64,000 bases of DNA, from positions 3,720,001-3,784,000 of the forward strand of contig OZ218952.1 in NCBI GenBank assembly GCA_965112735.1, read 5' to 3'. Below, piece by piece: positions 33,279 to 44,738 of this stretch. Every line of letters starts with the position of its first letter. The stretch's first letter is position 1. The notes under the pieces are model-generated. The model made no database searches. It was not told the origin of the DNA and was given only the letters and a program-made list of their open reading frames with translations. The DNA comes from Phaeosaccion multiseriatum (lineage: Eukaryota; Ochrophyta, other classes). A program made the translations under genes and the position numbers.

Positions 33279-33741
33279 TGAAGGAACGACTCACCACTGC
33301 GTGTCAGGGCCTGCGACCCAGTACTTGGTGTCAGCCAGGCCCTGTCACAGTAGCAAGACTTGTCCCTTCATTTGGTGCGTGTACGTGTGTGCGGCTCTGA
33401 CGTTAGGGCCCTGCCGTGTGGGGGGCGATGCAAACAAGCTCACTCCGTTACTATCGACGTGCTTGCGTCCCGTCTCACAAGCAGAGTCCGTCTGTAGTAG
33501 CGGAGTAAGGCTGCTCGCAGCGTTTCACACCGGGCCGGCCTGACACCAAGTAGCCGCGAATTCATGTCATACGTCCCCCCCTCTCCAGCCTCGCCTTCCT
33601 TGCGGCACGCCCCCTACCCCTCGTTGTCTTCACCAGCTCGGGCAAGGTGAGACAAGGGACAGAGGAGAGAAGCCAGACAGAGAGATAGAAAGATAGAGAG
33701 AGAGAGGGGGGGGGGGAGAAAGAGCGTCTGTCGCAAGAGCC

Positions 33742-36700
33742 TCAGAGCGGGATGTTGCTGTGCTTCTTGGCGAATTTATGGGTGGTGTCCTTCGTGCGTA
33801 ACACCTCCAGGTCCTGACACAGGTACTGGCGGGTCAGGCGCGGCTCAATCACGTCATCGATAAAGCCCCTTTGAGCGGCCACGAGGGGGTTACAGAAAAG
33901 GTCTGTGTACTCCTTCTCCTTGGCCTGCTTGTCCGTATCCCCACGGAAGATGATCTCCACCGCTCCCTTGGCCCCCATCACGGCCACCTTGCGTGTGCAT
34001 GTGTGTGTGTGTGTGTGTGTAGCGGGAGGGGAGAGGGTGGGTGGGTGAGTGGGTGGGAGAGAGGGAGGAAGGGAGGGAGCGGAGGAGAAGGCGACAGAGA
34101 CAGCAAGAAAGCATGCGGGCAATAGGTAAGGAAGTAGGAGGGGGGGGGAGGAGGAAGGTGAAACAAGGAGCCCTCCAAGCAGGGATGCGCAATGAGTGGG
34201 TGGGGGTTGGTGCGTGCGGATGGCGATGACGACAGTGACACCTCTTGTCTTATCTCCACGGCCTGGCGGCGCACTTAACATCTAAATAGAAACTGCAACT
34301 TCAACTCACCTCTGCCGTGGGCCAAGCGTAGTTGACGTCCCCCCTCAGGTGCTTGCTGCTCATCACGTCGTAGGCGCCTCCGTAGGCCTTTCGCGTGATG
34401 ACCTGCAGCAAGCCAATGAAAGGAACGAATCACACGCACGCACGCGCACCCACACAGGGAAAGACCATGAGATGAGGTTCTTCCAGCACGCTTTTCTGAG
34501 GAGCCCATGTCATTCCGCCGCCGCTCGGAATGATTCCATAAGTCATTCCGTTGAGTGAGAAGTGACTCACCGTGAGTTTCGGGACGCTGGCCTCTGCATA
34601 TGCGAAGAGCAGCTTGGCACCGTGGCGGATGATTCCCCCATGCTCCTGGTTAGTGCCGGGGAGAAAACCTAAGGACGGAAGAAGAGGATGGCAGTCGATG
34701 GAGAAGGAGGAGGAGGAGGAGGAGGAGGAGGAGGAGGAGGAGGAGGAGGAGAAGGAGGGAGGGAGGAGGAGGAGGAGGAGAAGGAGGGAGAGGGGGAGGA
34801 GGGGGACAGGGGGCGGGATTGTAACACGGGTAAGTGGAACTACGGATGCTATGGTACTTGCGGGGAGGAGCTACAGACAGAACCCTCTGAGACCATACAC
34901 CTCGAAAGAAACAAAAATACTCCCCCCAAACGTCGGATGCTCTCGCTCTCTCTCTCTCACACACCTAACCATAGGTACCCTCTCACAAACCCACAGACGC
35001 ACCCACCCACACCCACACCCACCCACCCACCCACCCACCCATTGACGTACTACCCACCCACCTGGCACGTCGACGAGTGTGATGAGGGGGATGCCGAACG
35101 CATCGCAGAAGCGCACAAACCTCGCTGCCTTGACGCTCGAGTCGACATCAAGACAGCCCGCAGCCACCATCGGGTTGTTGGCCACGATGCCCACCGAGCG
35201 ACCCTCCATGCGAGCAAAGCCCACGAGGATGTTCTGCGCGTACTCCTCCATAATCTCGTAGAAGCGGCCGTTGTCCACCAGCTGGTTCACAGGCAGAGAA
35301 GGTAAGTGTGGGAGGATTGGAGAATCGGGGGAGGAGGGGAGGAGTCGAGGTGTGGGGGAGGTAAGTGGAGCGATGTAGTGGAGCGGGAGTGGAGGAGTCG
35401 AGGGGATGGAGGAGGAGGAGTGGAGGAGTGGAGGAGTGGAGGAGTGGAGGAGTGGAGGAGTGGAGGGGATGGACGAGGAGGTGGAAGAGTGGAGTGGAGG
35501 AGCGAAATTCATACAGTACCTTCTTGATGACCACCTTCATATCATACGGCACATTAGGGTCTTGAGGAATGAAGTGTTGCAGCTCCTCGCACAACCGCTC
35601 CCTTGAGTCTTCCACAGGGTATTCGGGAAGGTCGCCTCCTTGCTTCAGAGGGAGGAAGCTCAACAACTCACGCGTCCCTCGCAGGGCCTCCACATCGTTC
35701 TCAAAGGACCTGTTGGTTTTGTTGGTTTGGGTGGGTGGTTGGTTTGGGTGGGTGGGTTGGGTTGGGTTGGGTCGTTGGTTTGGTTGGTTTGGTTGGTTGG
35801 TTGGTTGGTCACTTGGGTTATTGGGTAGGTGGTGAGTGGGTTGGTTGGTGGGTGAGTGGGTGGGTGGCTGGGTGGGTTGGTTAGTTGGTTGCGTGGGTGG
35901 GTGCGTGGGTGGGTGGGTCATTGGCTTGGTTGGGTTGGTGGGTGGGCGGGTTGGCTCACTCACTCACCCACTCACTCACTCACTCCTTCCCTCCCTCCCT
36001 CCCTCCCTCACTCACTCACTCACTCACTCACTCACTCACTCACTCACTCGCTCACTCAGGCACTACACCACCACCACCACTCCTCCTCCTCCCCCTCCCC
36101 CGAAAGTAACGTACTTGTGTGCAACTCCGCTGATGCCGCAGTGCGTGCCCGCCCCCCCCAGCTCCTCCTGCGTCACGTCCTCCTGCGTAACGGTCCTGAC
36201 CACCTCGGGGCCCGTCACAAACATGTAGGACGTGCGCTTCACCATCAGGATGAAGTCCGTCATGGCCTGTGATAGGAGGGAGGGAGGAGGGGAGGGAGAG
36301 AGTGAGGGGGTGAGTGGGGGGGGTGAGAGAGAGTGAGTGAGTTATGCACTATCCGTGGGTTTCTCTGCACGTACCGGGGAGTAAACGGCACCTCCCGCGC
36401 ACGGACCCATCACCACAGAAATCTGGGGAATAACGCCTTGAGACGCAAGAGACATGAGAAAGGGAGGGACACACACACACACACAGACACACACACAGAG
36501 AGAGAGAGAGAAGAGAGAGAGAATGAGAGAGAAAGGGGAGGGGGGTAGGAAAGAGGGAGGGGGCGATAAAGAGAGAGAGGGAGGGACAACGAGGGAGAGA
36601 GGGAGGAAGGGAGAGACACGGAGAGAGCTTGTTGTAGAGTAAAGCAGAGTCGAGGAGAGAAGGAGAGAAGAGTCTCATGCACCTCACGCACGAACTCACT

Positions 36701-37961
36701 CACTCACTCACCGCTGGCGTCTACGTTTTTCTGGAACACGTCAGCATAGCCCGCGAGAGAGTCGACGCCCTCCTGGATGCGAGCTCCGCCAGAGTCGTTC
36801 AGCCCTACGAGGTTGGTTGAGTTAGGAAGGAGGATGAGGGAACGGGTGATGGTGAGGGCCGGAAGGGGGATAGGACAGTAGTGAGGAGGAGCGGGCAGGC
36901 ACTACGTACTGTAAAATCAATACATAGAAATTTGCCGTAGATAATGGTACCTACCGATGACGGGGGCGCCCATCTCCATGGCCAGATCCATGACTTTGCA
37001 AATCTTCTGTGCGTACACCTCGCTCAGCGACCCGCCCAGCACGGTAAAGTCCTGGCTGAAGAGGAAGCACAGCCTCCCGTTGATGGTGGCCCTACCGGTC
37101 ACGACGCCGTCCCCCGGGTGCTGCTGAAGGGACATGCCAAAGTCTGTGCAGCGGTGCGTACGAAGCATGTCGAACTCGCGGAACGATCCCTCGTCCACGA
37201 GCAGCTCCACGCGCTCACGCGCCGTCAGCTTGCCCTTTTGGTGCTGCTCACGGGTTGTGGTGTATGGTGTATGACCCAAGAGGAAAAGGGGGATGGGTTC
37301 AGTCAATAGATAAAACCGGGGTGCGTGTGTGGGCAGAGGTTATGGAGGAAGTTCGCGCTGAGTGAGCAGTACGGGTGAGGGGAATAAAGTCGACCACCCT
37401 GCTTCTCTCGCACCACCCTGCCTCTCTCGCCCCCTCAAACAAGGCCCACCACAGCCACCACTTAAGTCACAGCTCGCCGAAGTGCTCCCACACGTGTGCC
37501 TCGCCGCTCTCAACGCACCTGCTTGTCTATTCTCTTCTGGCCGCCTCCTTCGAGAGCCTTGGCCTTTTCTTGCGCGAGCCTGTCTCGGAATTGCCGCTTG
37601 AGCGCAGGGACGTCGATGGCGGTGGGTGCATCCGCAGCAGTCGCCGTGCTCAAGTGCTGCCTCTTGGACGACTGTGTTGCTGCTGCTGCTGCTGCCCACA
37701 TGGACGGGAGATGTCTTGAGGAGCGCTGGGAAGAAAGGCACATCGACAGCAAAAGAAAAGGCACAGGGGTCACATCGACAGCAAGAGGGACGGTTATCCT
37801 CCCAACACAGAGGTCACAGAGGTCTCGCGTTGCGTTCCCTTTTCCTCCCCTGCGTTCCTCTCTTCCCCCTTCCTTACCTCGGGTGTGACTAGGAAAGCGC
37901 CACATCTGCTCAGTTTGCCTCGCCCTACTGCTTCTGAAGCAGCCCTCCTCAATGGAAGCAT
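33742..37961 (-). CDS. PCCB: Propionyl-CoA carboxylase beta chain, mitochondrial
   Basis: Eleven exons (37961-37878, 37725-37519, 37243-36955, 36804-36712, 36436-36375, 36266-36115, 35709-35520, 35281-35062, 34668-34571, 34402-34310, 33987-33742) join in phase to 577 aa. The first exon is a basic mitochondrial presequence ([16 protein letters not shown]). The protein is a biotin-dependent carboxyltransferase that moves CO2 from biotin to propionyl-CoA, giving methylmalonyl-CoA for odd-chain and branched amino-acid breakdown. It should pair with a biotin-carrying alpha chain. Signatures are [72 protein letters not shown] and [12 protein letters not shown] 62-nt exon supplies VIPQISVV. Methylcrotonyl-CoA carboxylase beta is less likely because [12 protein letters not shown] and the C-terminal KHSNIPL fit PCCB better. 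Confidence 0.93.
34697..34757. repeat. (GGA)n tract in PCCB intron
   Basis: About 17 GGA units lead into a longer purine-only stretch up to 34815. They lie in the intron between PCCB exons 8 and 9. Confidence 0.85.
35940..36060. repeat. (CACT)n array in PCCB intron
   Basis: CACT/CCCT units follow a GGTT-rich stretch (35715-35950), together filling the intron between PCCB exons 6 and 7. Confidence 0.8.
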
Positions 37962-38402
37962 CTTCACGCTCTCAGGTTCAAGGTTCAAGGTGGGGAGAAA
38001 AGAAGAAGAAGAAGAAGAAGAAGAAGAAGAAGGAGAAGGAGAAGGAGAGGAGCGATTCAAAAGAAGTAGCAGCTAGATGAAGGCTTAATGGACTAGGCAA
38101 CCATTCCGCCAGGAGAGGACGGTCTAGAGAGGAGGGAATATATTAAGAGGGAGAAAAAGGAGAAAGAGGAACAAGAGTCGATTTTGTTTGTAGAGTCGCT
38201 CGAATTTGATGACTTACGAGTACCTGATAATCGCTTTCTTCATCAGGGGGGGCACAGACGCGATGTCATCGGGCACAGACGCGATGGACATACCATTCTT
38301 GTGATGGGCCTTGTAGAGGTAAGAAAGAACAGCGTATTTGTTTGAAGAAGCCTCTTGAAAGAGCGACAACGAGGGAGAGACAAGCCAGCAACGGCATCGA
38401 CT
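37962..38402. other. Divergent promoter region, PCCB / TMEM17-like gene
   Basis: 441 bases lie between the divergent start codons, with a (GAA)n tract (38000-38035). On the minus strand, 38214-38370 reads a short non-repetitive peptide (KYAVLSYLYKAHHKNGMS...) with no upstream exon. I note it but do not call it a gene. Confidence 0.45.
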
Positions 38403-38664
38403 ATGCCCTTCCTCGCCGACGATACCAACGCTCCGCATGAAAGGCTCAATTCATTGGCGTCACAGGCGGATCCCGCAGAAGAGTACCAGCGGCTCCTGGG
38501 ACGAACGGGAGGAGGAGGAGGAGGAGGAGGAGGAGGAACGCCGACGAGGACTGGGGGCTCGACCCTGGGCAACACTAGGCTTTTCAACAGAACTGGTACC
38601 GCCTCTACTGCTGGTGGGGAGTCCTTCTCCCGGCAGCGACAACCGTACATACCAGTGCTTGGTG

Positions 38665-38697
<33 letters not shown>

Positions 38698-39657
38698 GAG
38701 GGGATGGCGGCGGGGGCGGCGAGGGAGGAGCCCACCAGGAACACGGCCGTAGGGCGGGCCAGCAGCGGCGCCACACGAGCGAGATAAGCTCGAGTCTTCC
38801 TGTTCAGATGCTCATGTACTACAACGTCTGCCTCTCTGCCGTGTTCTTGGCGCTGGAAGGCGGACTCATTGTGCAGAAGGTAGGTATCGTACGCAGAGGG
38901 ATTGGGAGAGAGGGTGCGGGTGGTGGCAATGGCTTAAGAATGGATAATTACGGGGCCCCATCCCCTCTCTTACTCACTCCATCCTCATCCCCCACCCCCT
39001 CTATATACACATGGTGCTCAGCTGAAGAACTACTACTTCGAGTCGCAGCTGCAGAGGCTCATGATGCTGCTCGTCTTCCTCGTGTGGACGGTAGCAGAGG
39101 TGCAGCGCTTCTACTTTGGCTGGGCAGGCAACTTGCACGAAATGGTACCGCAGATGAGCGCCTTCATGCTCATGACGCTCTTTCCGCAGTGCTTTTGCGT
39201 CGTCTTTCTCACCACGTTGCAGGTGAGGGGAGTGAGGGAGAGGGTGAGGGAGAATCGAAGGGAAAGAGAGCGTATGCGAGGGGGTGTAAGAGGAGGATTG
39301 AGTGAGAGAGAGCGAGGGAGAGAGGGGGAGGGAGAACAAGGAAGAAGATACTGCATCCATTGCACGCATTGTAGGGAAGAAAGATGGAACCCTAAGCTCC
39401 GCCACCCATCTCTCCGTCCGTGTCTTGGCCTTGTCCCCCCGCGTGTTTCCTCCCCCTGTCCCCCCTCGCCCCACCTCTCGCACCAACCAAAGGAGCACAT
39501 CTGGCCCGCAGACAAGATCCTCGGCGGTCTCATGCTCTCCTTCCTCATCTTGGAACTCGTGTGCGCTTACTTCGGCCTGCGAAACATCACGAGGAAGAGG
39601 ACGGCGCAGTTCCTTAGAGTGGCGCAGGAGGAGGTGGCGAGCCATCACCAGGACTGA
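38403..39657 (+). CDS. TMEM17: Transmembrane protein 17-like (ciliary transition zone)
   Basis: Three exons (38403-38879, 39022-39222, 39493-39657) join to 280 aa. After a Gly/Gln-rich leader (1-130) the protein matches the TMEM17 order. It has SSSLPVQMLMYYNVCLSAVF (helix 1), a second helix before EVQRFYFGWAGNLHEMVPQM (vertebrate form: RLYLGYVGNLQEKVPEL), a third helix and a final helix ending GLRNITRK. TMEM17 belongs to the MKS/B9 complex at the base of the cilium, where it helps gate membrane proteins. The leader contains a (CAG)10 poly-Gln tract and is longer than in animal proteins. The related TMEM80/TMEM216 are less similar in the GNLHE block. It implies a ciliated or flagellated life stage. 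Confidence 0.87.
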
Positions 39658-39755
39658 TACACGAAGATGGGGATCACGATGATGACGACGACGACGGCGA
39701 CGACAACGACGACGACGACAACGACGACGATGATGATGACGACGACGACGACGAC

Positions 39756-39814
<59 letters not shown>

Positions 39815-41655
39815 GCGCAGTGAATGGGACAGAGACAAGGAAAGCTGCCTTGGGCTGGCGGACTGACTGGCGGACCAACTGAGTGGCGGACTGACTGACT
39901 GGATAAGGTGGTGGCTGGGCTCTCCAGGACAGGGGTAGGCTTGTCTCCTCCACTCAGAAGGGCAGAGAGAGGGGCAGTTGTCTTGCTGGACGCTCGGCCG
40001 CCCTCCCTGTCCACACCAGCTCCGAAACCCCTGCTGCTTGCTGCTTCTAGAGGCTCACCCCGAGGGCACGTGGGGGGATGGGGTGTATGGGGGGCGAAGT
40101 TGCTGTTGCACTCTCGGGTAAGCAAGACATGCTTCCTCCCAGAGGCAGCTGCTTGCCGTCTATGCACGGTGTGCCCCTGCTACGGCCAGCGGGTCAGCGA
40201 GCGCAGCGCGCCCGGGGTCGCGCTTCAGCGGCATCGGCATTGTTATCCAATTGGTGGAAGTGACACCTACGTGTACTTTGAGAGCTCGGCAGAAGAGATC
40301 CCTCACTGAGTGAGTATTGACTTTTGAGCGGTGCTGACGCGGCCGACGGACTTCTTGAGCAGCGGAGCAGCAGAGTTGGGTGTCAACCTCCGGTCTCGGT
40401 GCGAGAGGATGTCAGAACAAAGAAGGTAACCAGCAACCTGGCCATCTATGGCCTTAGCTCCCCATCGTGCCGGCCCGGGAGATACACGGGCTCGACCTCT
40501 CCAGCGCTTTCTCTACAGTACCCGCGGCGAAGGGGTGCTTCTTCCGTCATCTCTCTGCAGCCTCTGCAGCAGGGCGCATGACTCCGGACTTTGTGGTGTG
40601 TGTGGTGTGGCTTCACCCCAAGCTCAATCCAACGAGAAGGGAAGGCTCCTGGCCACACAGGATTGTGGGGGTGGCGTGGCAGCATGCAGCAGCCCCCACA
40701 CCCCCCGCCGGTGTGGTGAGCGGCGCTGCGCTGACTGAGCCAAGCACGAGAAAACGAGACAGAGGATGGGACATCATCAGCGATTGTACTCACTGCTCGA
40801 AAGAGAGGAGGGGCGACGACGGGGATACACACAAGTGGTGCCTTAGCCTCGTTGTACGTGCGGGACAGGAAGGCAAGATCAGAGCGAACGCCCTCAACCT
40901 CCCCCTCGGGCCCCCCTCCTCTTTCATCTCCTCACTGTCAGAGTGGGAGGGTTGCCGGCGGGAGTAGTTCGTACTGTAGGAGTACGGGCCAGACGAAAAG
41001 AGGAAAAGACTCGGGGCAATCATCCACCACAAGCACCGCGCAACCAGCAGAGAAGACACAGGCAAAAGCAACGCAACTGCAAGTCGCTTTGCTTTGTTTG
41101 TGTGTGTTTGAAGTTTTTTTTCTCTTCAATTGGAATGCTATGACTTGGATTGATATCTGTTCACAGTAGCCCCTCTATTTCTCTACCTCTCCATCTTCGC
41201 AACCCCAAAATTCAAGGATAGCGCCCCCCCCCCCCCTGCACGCCGTCTCTCAGACAGCGTGAAGTTGAAGTTAGAGAAGCACCACCCCCCCCCCCCTTCC
41301 CTCAGGGGAGGAACTTTTCGTGTGTGTTACCCCGGCACAAGTAAGACAAGTAAGCGGCCGCTGCCTCCCCTCCCTGCGCCTCCGCTTATATCGAAATTAT
41401 CGCATCTTCCTCCCCACCCGGGTCGGACGGAAGAGCCCCTGTTTCCACTCTTCCATCCTTTGAACCAGTCAAGGACAAAAAGAACGGGCGAATAGAGGAA
41501 AGGAGCCCTTCGACGTCGCTGGGCGAGGCGCCACCTATCCCGATCCCGTGGTCGGCATCAGCAGCGCATAAGATATACATACATCACCACACCCATCTAC
41601 CCGATCACCAAAGGAAGGCCACTGCCCCTACCAACCCTTGGTTAGACTCACTCGC
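39658..41655. other. Convergent intergenic region, TMEM17 / plastid protein
   Basis: About 2 kb with no gene I can support. A (GAC)n/(GAT)n tract fills 39670-39812 and produces a spurious His- or Asp/Met-rich frame. The rest is mixed sequence with poly-C runs (41226-41238, 41284-41297). Confidence 0.45.
39670..39812. repeat. (GAC)n-(GAT)n compound microsatellite
   Basis: GAC/GAT trinucleotides alternate and end in a pure (GAT)n block of about 20 units, just after the TMEM17-like stop codon. Confidence 0.9.
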
Positions 41656-42372
41656 TTACTGCTCAAAGGCCCTCTTGAAGATAACCGGAGCCTCGATGAG
41701 CCCTACGGTTCCTGCCAGCCAGTTGAGCACAATGGGGAACCATCCATTGGCGCCCGACGCAATACGCGCGCTCTCAATCTCCGCTGGAGACGCGCCTCTC
41801 TTCTTGGCCGACTCCCACGCCTCGTCGAAGGGCTTAGAATGAGCGTTTCGGGCTCTCTCCGTCTCTTCGCTCTCCTTCGCTGTCAACTGCCTTCCCTTTG
41901 TGGAGCTCGCCACGTTCCCATCCCTGCTCCATCCGCCCAGTTCGTACAGCTTTCCCTTTTGGTCGGGGGTGAGGCTCCTCCAGTAGTTCTTGTAGCTCAA
42001 GTCGGTCCTCGTGTAGTGGGAAAAGTAGTCGGGCTGCCCCCCGGGAGGTGCGTAAGGGTTCACGGCTGGTGGCACGGCCCCAGGCTCGGACCCGCGCCTA
42101 TTGCCCATTCCTGGCGCGCCGGGGCTGTGGTAGGGGTTAGGGCTGCCGGGCCTCGTCTCGCCTCCTCCTGCTGCTGCTCCCACGGGGTTGGGTGCGCCGG
42201 GGCTCCCGAAGCTCGCGTACTGCATCATCATGCCTCGGCTGCTGCTCCTGCGGGTGGTGGGGGCGACTGCTCGAGTCAAGGGAGAGCTAAGGAAGGCCGC
42301 GACAGGTGCCATGGCGCTTGCGAGAAGCACCACAACCACGAGGAGCATCTGGTGCTTCATGGAGGGAGACAT
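41656..42372 (-). CDS. Plastid-targeted protein of unknown function (heterokont bipartite leader)
   Basis: A single exon codes for 238 aa from ATG 42372 (a second in-frame ATG at 42360). The N-terminus has a hydrophobic signal peptide (residues 9-26, LLVVVVLLASAMAPVAA) cut before Phe27, giving the A-F junction that directs proteins into secondary plastids of stramenopiles. A Ser/Arg/Thr-rich transit segment (28-48) follows. The mature part has a Pro/Gly-rich linker, an aromatic segment (DYFSHYTRTDLSYKNYWRSL near 125-145), a charged helix and one C-terminal hydrophobic segment (about 212-232, WFPIVLNWLAGTVGLIEAPV). It may sit on the thylakoid or inner envelope. I do not recognise the family. 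Confidence 0.78.
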   Translation of the reverse strand: MSPSMKHQMLLVVVVLLASAMAPVAAFLSSPLTRAVAPTTRRSSSRGMMMQYASFGSPGAPNPVGAAAGGGETRPGSPNPYHSPGAPGMGNRRGSEPGAVPPAVNPYAPPGGQPDYFSHYTRTDLSYKNYWRSLTPDQKGKLYELGGWSRDGNVASSTKGRQLTAKESEETERARNAHSKPFDEAWESAKKRGASPAEIESARIASGANGWFPIVLNWLAGTVGLIEAPVIFKRAFEQ

Positions 42373-43541
42373 TGTTGATTGTGTTGAGCTTGCTTGCTGG
42401 CCGTCCTTCTGCTGTCTTCCTTCTGAGAGGGGGGAGGAGGCCAAGGGGAGAAGAGAGAGAGAGAGAGAGAGAGGAGAGGGGGGGGAGCGAGGAATTTTGG
42501 TCCCGTTAAGATTTAGAGTCGGTCCGTACGTATGCGCTCCTTATCCACCTTTGCTACAGCGCAAGACCATGTCCAGAGCACACCAGGAGAAGAGCTGCAC
42601 AGCCCATAGGGACCTCCACCAGCAGCACGACCCCGAGCAGGTAACAGAGAACGGGAAACTGAGGGATTACATGCTCTCAGCGGTGGTTGTATGATTGCGC
42701 ATGTGCCGGGACGCGTAGTGTGGACGCATGCGATAGGCGGAGTCGCAGGCAGGCGACATGAAATCAAGCAAGTGTCCCTCTTTACCCACCATCAGCACAA
42801 CAAGAGCCTCACCTGCTTTGTGAAGAGGAAGAAAAAAAGGGATGTTGAGGGGGAGGGAGGATGGCAAGTTTCCAGAAACTTCGATATCTGAAGTCGATGT
42901 CGATACACAGCCAACTCACAGATGGTGACGGAGGAAAGGTGTTGGAATCTGGAAAAGGGGACAGGTGCGTAACGCCTCGGATGGCTTTAAACTTTTCGTT
43001 CTCCATCAGGCACGTCACACATTTCAGCGACAGCTCTGTGCTCCTCTTTGGCCATGCGTTTTACATCGAATCATTCGTTACACCAGGCACGTCTGAAGAA
43101 AAAAAAGAGAGAAAAGAGGGGAAGGGAGATAAGCTTTTCCGTTTGTCCCTGGCAAGCTCGCGTCCATCTTGCGTATCTACAAGAGAAGCTTGTCGTATGT
43201 AAGTTGAAGAGAAACAGCACGGCACCGCAGTACACGACCAACACTGTTCCAGCTTATTTGACGTCGAGGAAGAGAGTGACAGTATTAGGAACGGGGGAAG
43301 GATCCGCCAAGGCAGCGACTCGGACGAGCTTTCCTCCGGTGAGGACTCTCAGAGCACGACACCACGAAGCGACTTTTCTCAACGCCACAGCCTTGGCACC
43401 AGAACCGGCAAGGCGCCACCAAGCAACACACGACAGCGAGGTCACGCAGGGGCAGCAACGCGTGGCACCAGGAACCCACGCTGCTTGAGCCCAGGCTGCT
43501 CTGGGTCAATTCAGCCCCCTCGCCGGCGCGACGAGCAGGGG
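42373..43541. other. Divergent region, plastid protein / poly-Gln gene
   Basis: It contains the promoter of the plastid-protein gene and probably 5' exons or leader of the poly-Gln gene. Several short frames exist (for instance around 42861-43200), but none has a recognisable family or firm splice signals. Confidence 0.4.
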
Positions 43542-44129
43542 ATGGAGGCGGTGCTGCGGCGCTCGACGGAAACTCTCGGCCATAGCAGCCCCATCTGCTT
43601 CCCCGAAGAGGGGCGCGAGAGAAGAAGCGCCTCAACGGCCTCAGCAGCAAAGAGACGCATACAGGCATCCTCCTCTCTGAGTCCATCTGCCCTCAGGAGC
43701 TTCTCGCTACGCATACCGAGTCTCCAGTCATTCTCTCGGATGGGCATCCTGTCCCGGCGGCGTGCGGCGGGCACTCGAGAGCACGAGGCGGACAACAGAC
43801 AGGACCCGCTGAGCTCGTCCAACGACGACGACGACTCGTACCAGAGGTGGTGCAAAATCCGGCAGCGAGTAAACAGGGCGTGGCAGATCCCAACGGCGAC
43901 CACGGCGCCCCCTTCTCCCACTTCTTCTTCTTCTTCTTCTTCTTCTAGTTCGTCTTCTTCCTCGAAAAAGGAGCCGGATGCGTCGGGTACCTCGTCGCTC
44001 ATGCGGAGCAGCGGTGGCAGCTCAAATACCGAGAGCCGCGGGCAGCAAGGTTTCAGACTCTCTGTTCTGGTGGGAGGGCTGGGCCTGGGCTTGAGGCCGA
44101 GAGACGGCACTACTACCAAGCCTACCACC

Positions 44130-44190
<61 letters not shown>

Positions 44191-44318
44191 GACGGGATGA
44201 AGACGGAGAGGGCTGCCACACGATCGACTCGCCCGGCGGAGAGACCAGCGGAGAGCAGAGTCGAGCCGAAGAACGACTGTCTCATTTGCCTCAGCAGCAG
44301 CAGCAGCAGGAGCAGCAA

Positions 44319-44369
<51 letters not shown>

Positions 44370-44385
44370 CCTCAGCAGCAGCAGC

Positions 44386-44476
<91 letters not shown>

Positions 44477-44738
44477 GCCTCAGCAGCCTCAGCAGCCTAA
44501 GCAGCAGCAGCAACAACAGCCCCGGTGGCAGTGGAGAGTCTCATCAACCTCTCAAAAGATTTTTCCTGTTGCGGATAATGGGAAGGGCCTGGGGGACGAA
44601 GAAGCACGTCACACACGAGCGAATAGCTGTCCTTTGTCAGATGTGAGGACCTTCTCTGAAACGCTTCCGCGCACGTCATCGGGCTTCTTCGCCTCACGGA
44701 GCAGCCCCGCCCTTGCCCGCGTCTGGCGCACGTCATGA
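43542..44738 (+). CDS. Poly-Gln protein of unknown function
   Basis: The open frame gives 398 aa from ATG 43542 (first ATG in frame) to TGA 44736-44738. It contains a Ser/Arg-rich N-terminus with RSFSLRIPSLQSFSRMG, a compact segment NDDDDSYQRWCKIRQRVNRAW (about residues 106-126), poly-Ser, poly-Thr from ACT repeats (44133-44190), and about 60 Gln from CAA and CAG tracts (44300-44520). The C-terminus, RTFSETLPRTSSGFFASRSSPALARVW, is non-repetitive and looks like a phosphorylation-type Ser/Arg region. It could have upstream exons. The continuing frame through unique ends supports a gene, but function is unknown. Confidence 0.55.
44320..44520 (+). repeat. (CAA)n/(CAG)n tract
   Basis: CAA blocks of about 15 and more than 30 units are broken by CAG and CCTCAG units. 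This is the longest glutamine run in the window. Confidence 0.9.

Larger units (their letters stand above)
32012..33741. other. Convergent intergenic region with duplicated and foldback DNA
   Basis: It lies between the stops of the F-box/cytochrome b5 gene (+) and PCCB (-). It contains a two-copy tandem duplication, a TTCAC array (32349-32375), a PCCB fragment, a 213-bp foldback flanked by ACAATTTACAATT repeats, and a (CA)n tract at about 33230-33276. No intact gene is supported. Confidence 0.55.

Noticed and set aside
33742-37961. Methylcrotonyl-CoA carboxylase beta chain
   Set aside because: The presequence, [19 protein letters not shown] and the C-terminal region agree better with propionyl-CoA carboxylase beta.
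38214-38370. Small minus-strand coding exon (KYAVLSYLYKAHHKNG...)
   Set aside because: The peptide is non-repetitive but has no recognisable family, no upstream exon and overlaps the leader of the TMEM17-like gene.
39001-40167. 388-codon His-rich minus-strand frame
   Set aside because: It is antisense to TMEM17-like exons 2 and 3 and to the GAC/GAT microsatellite.
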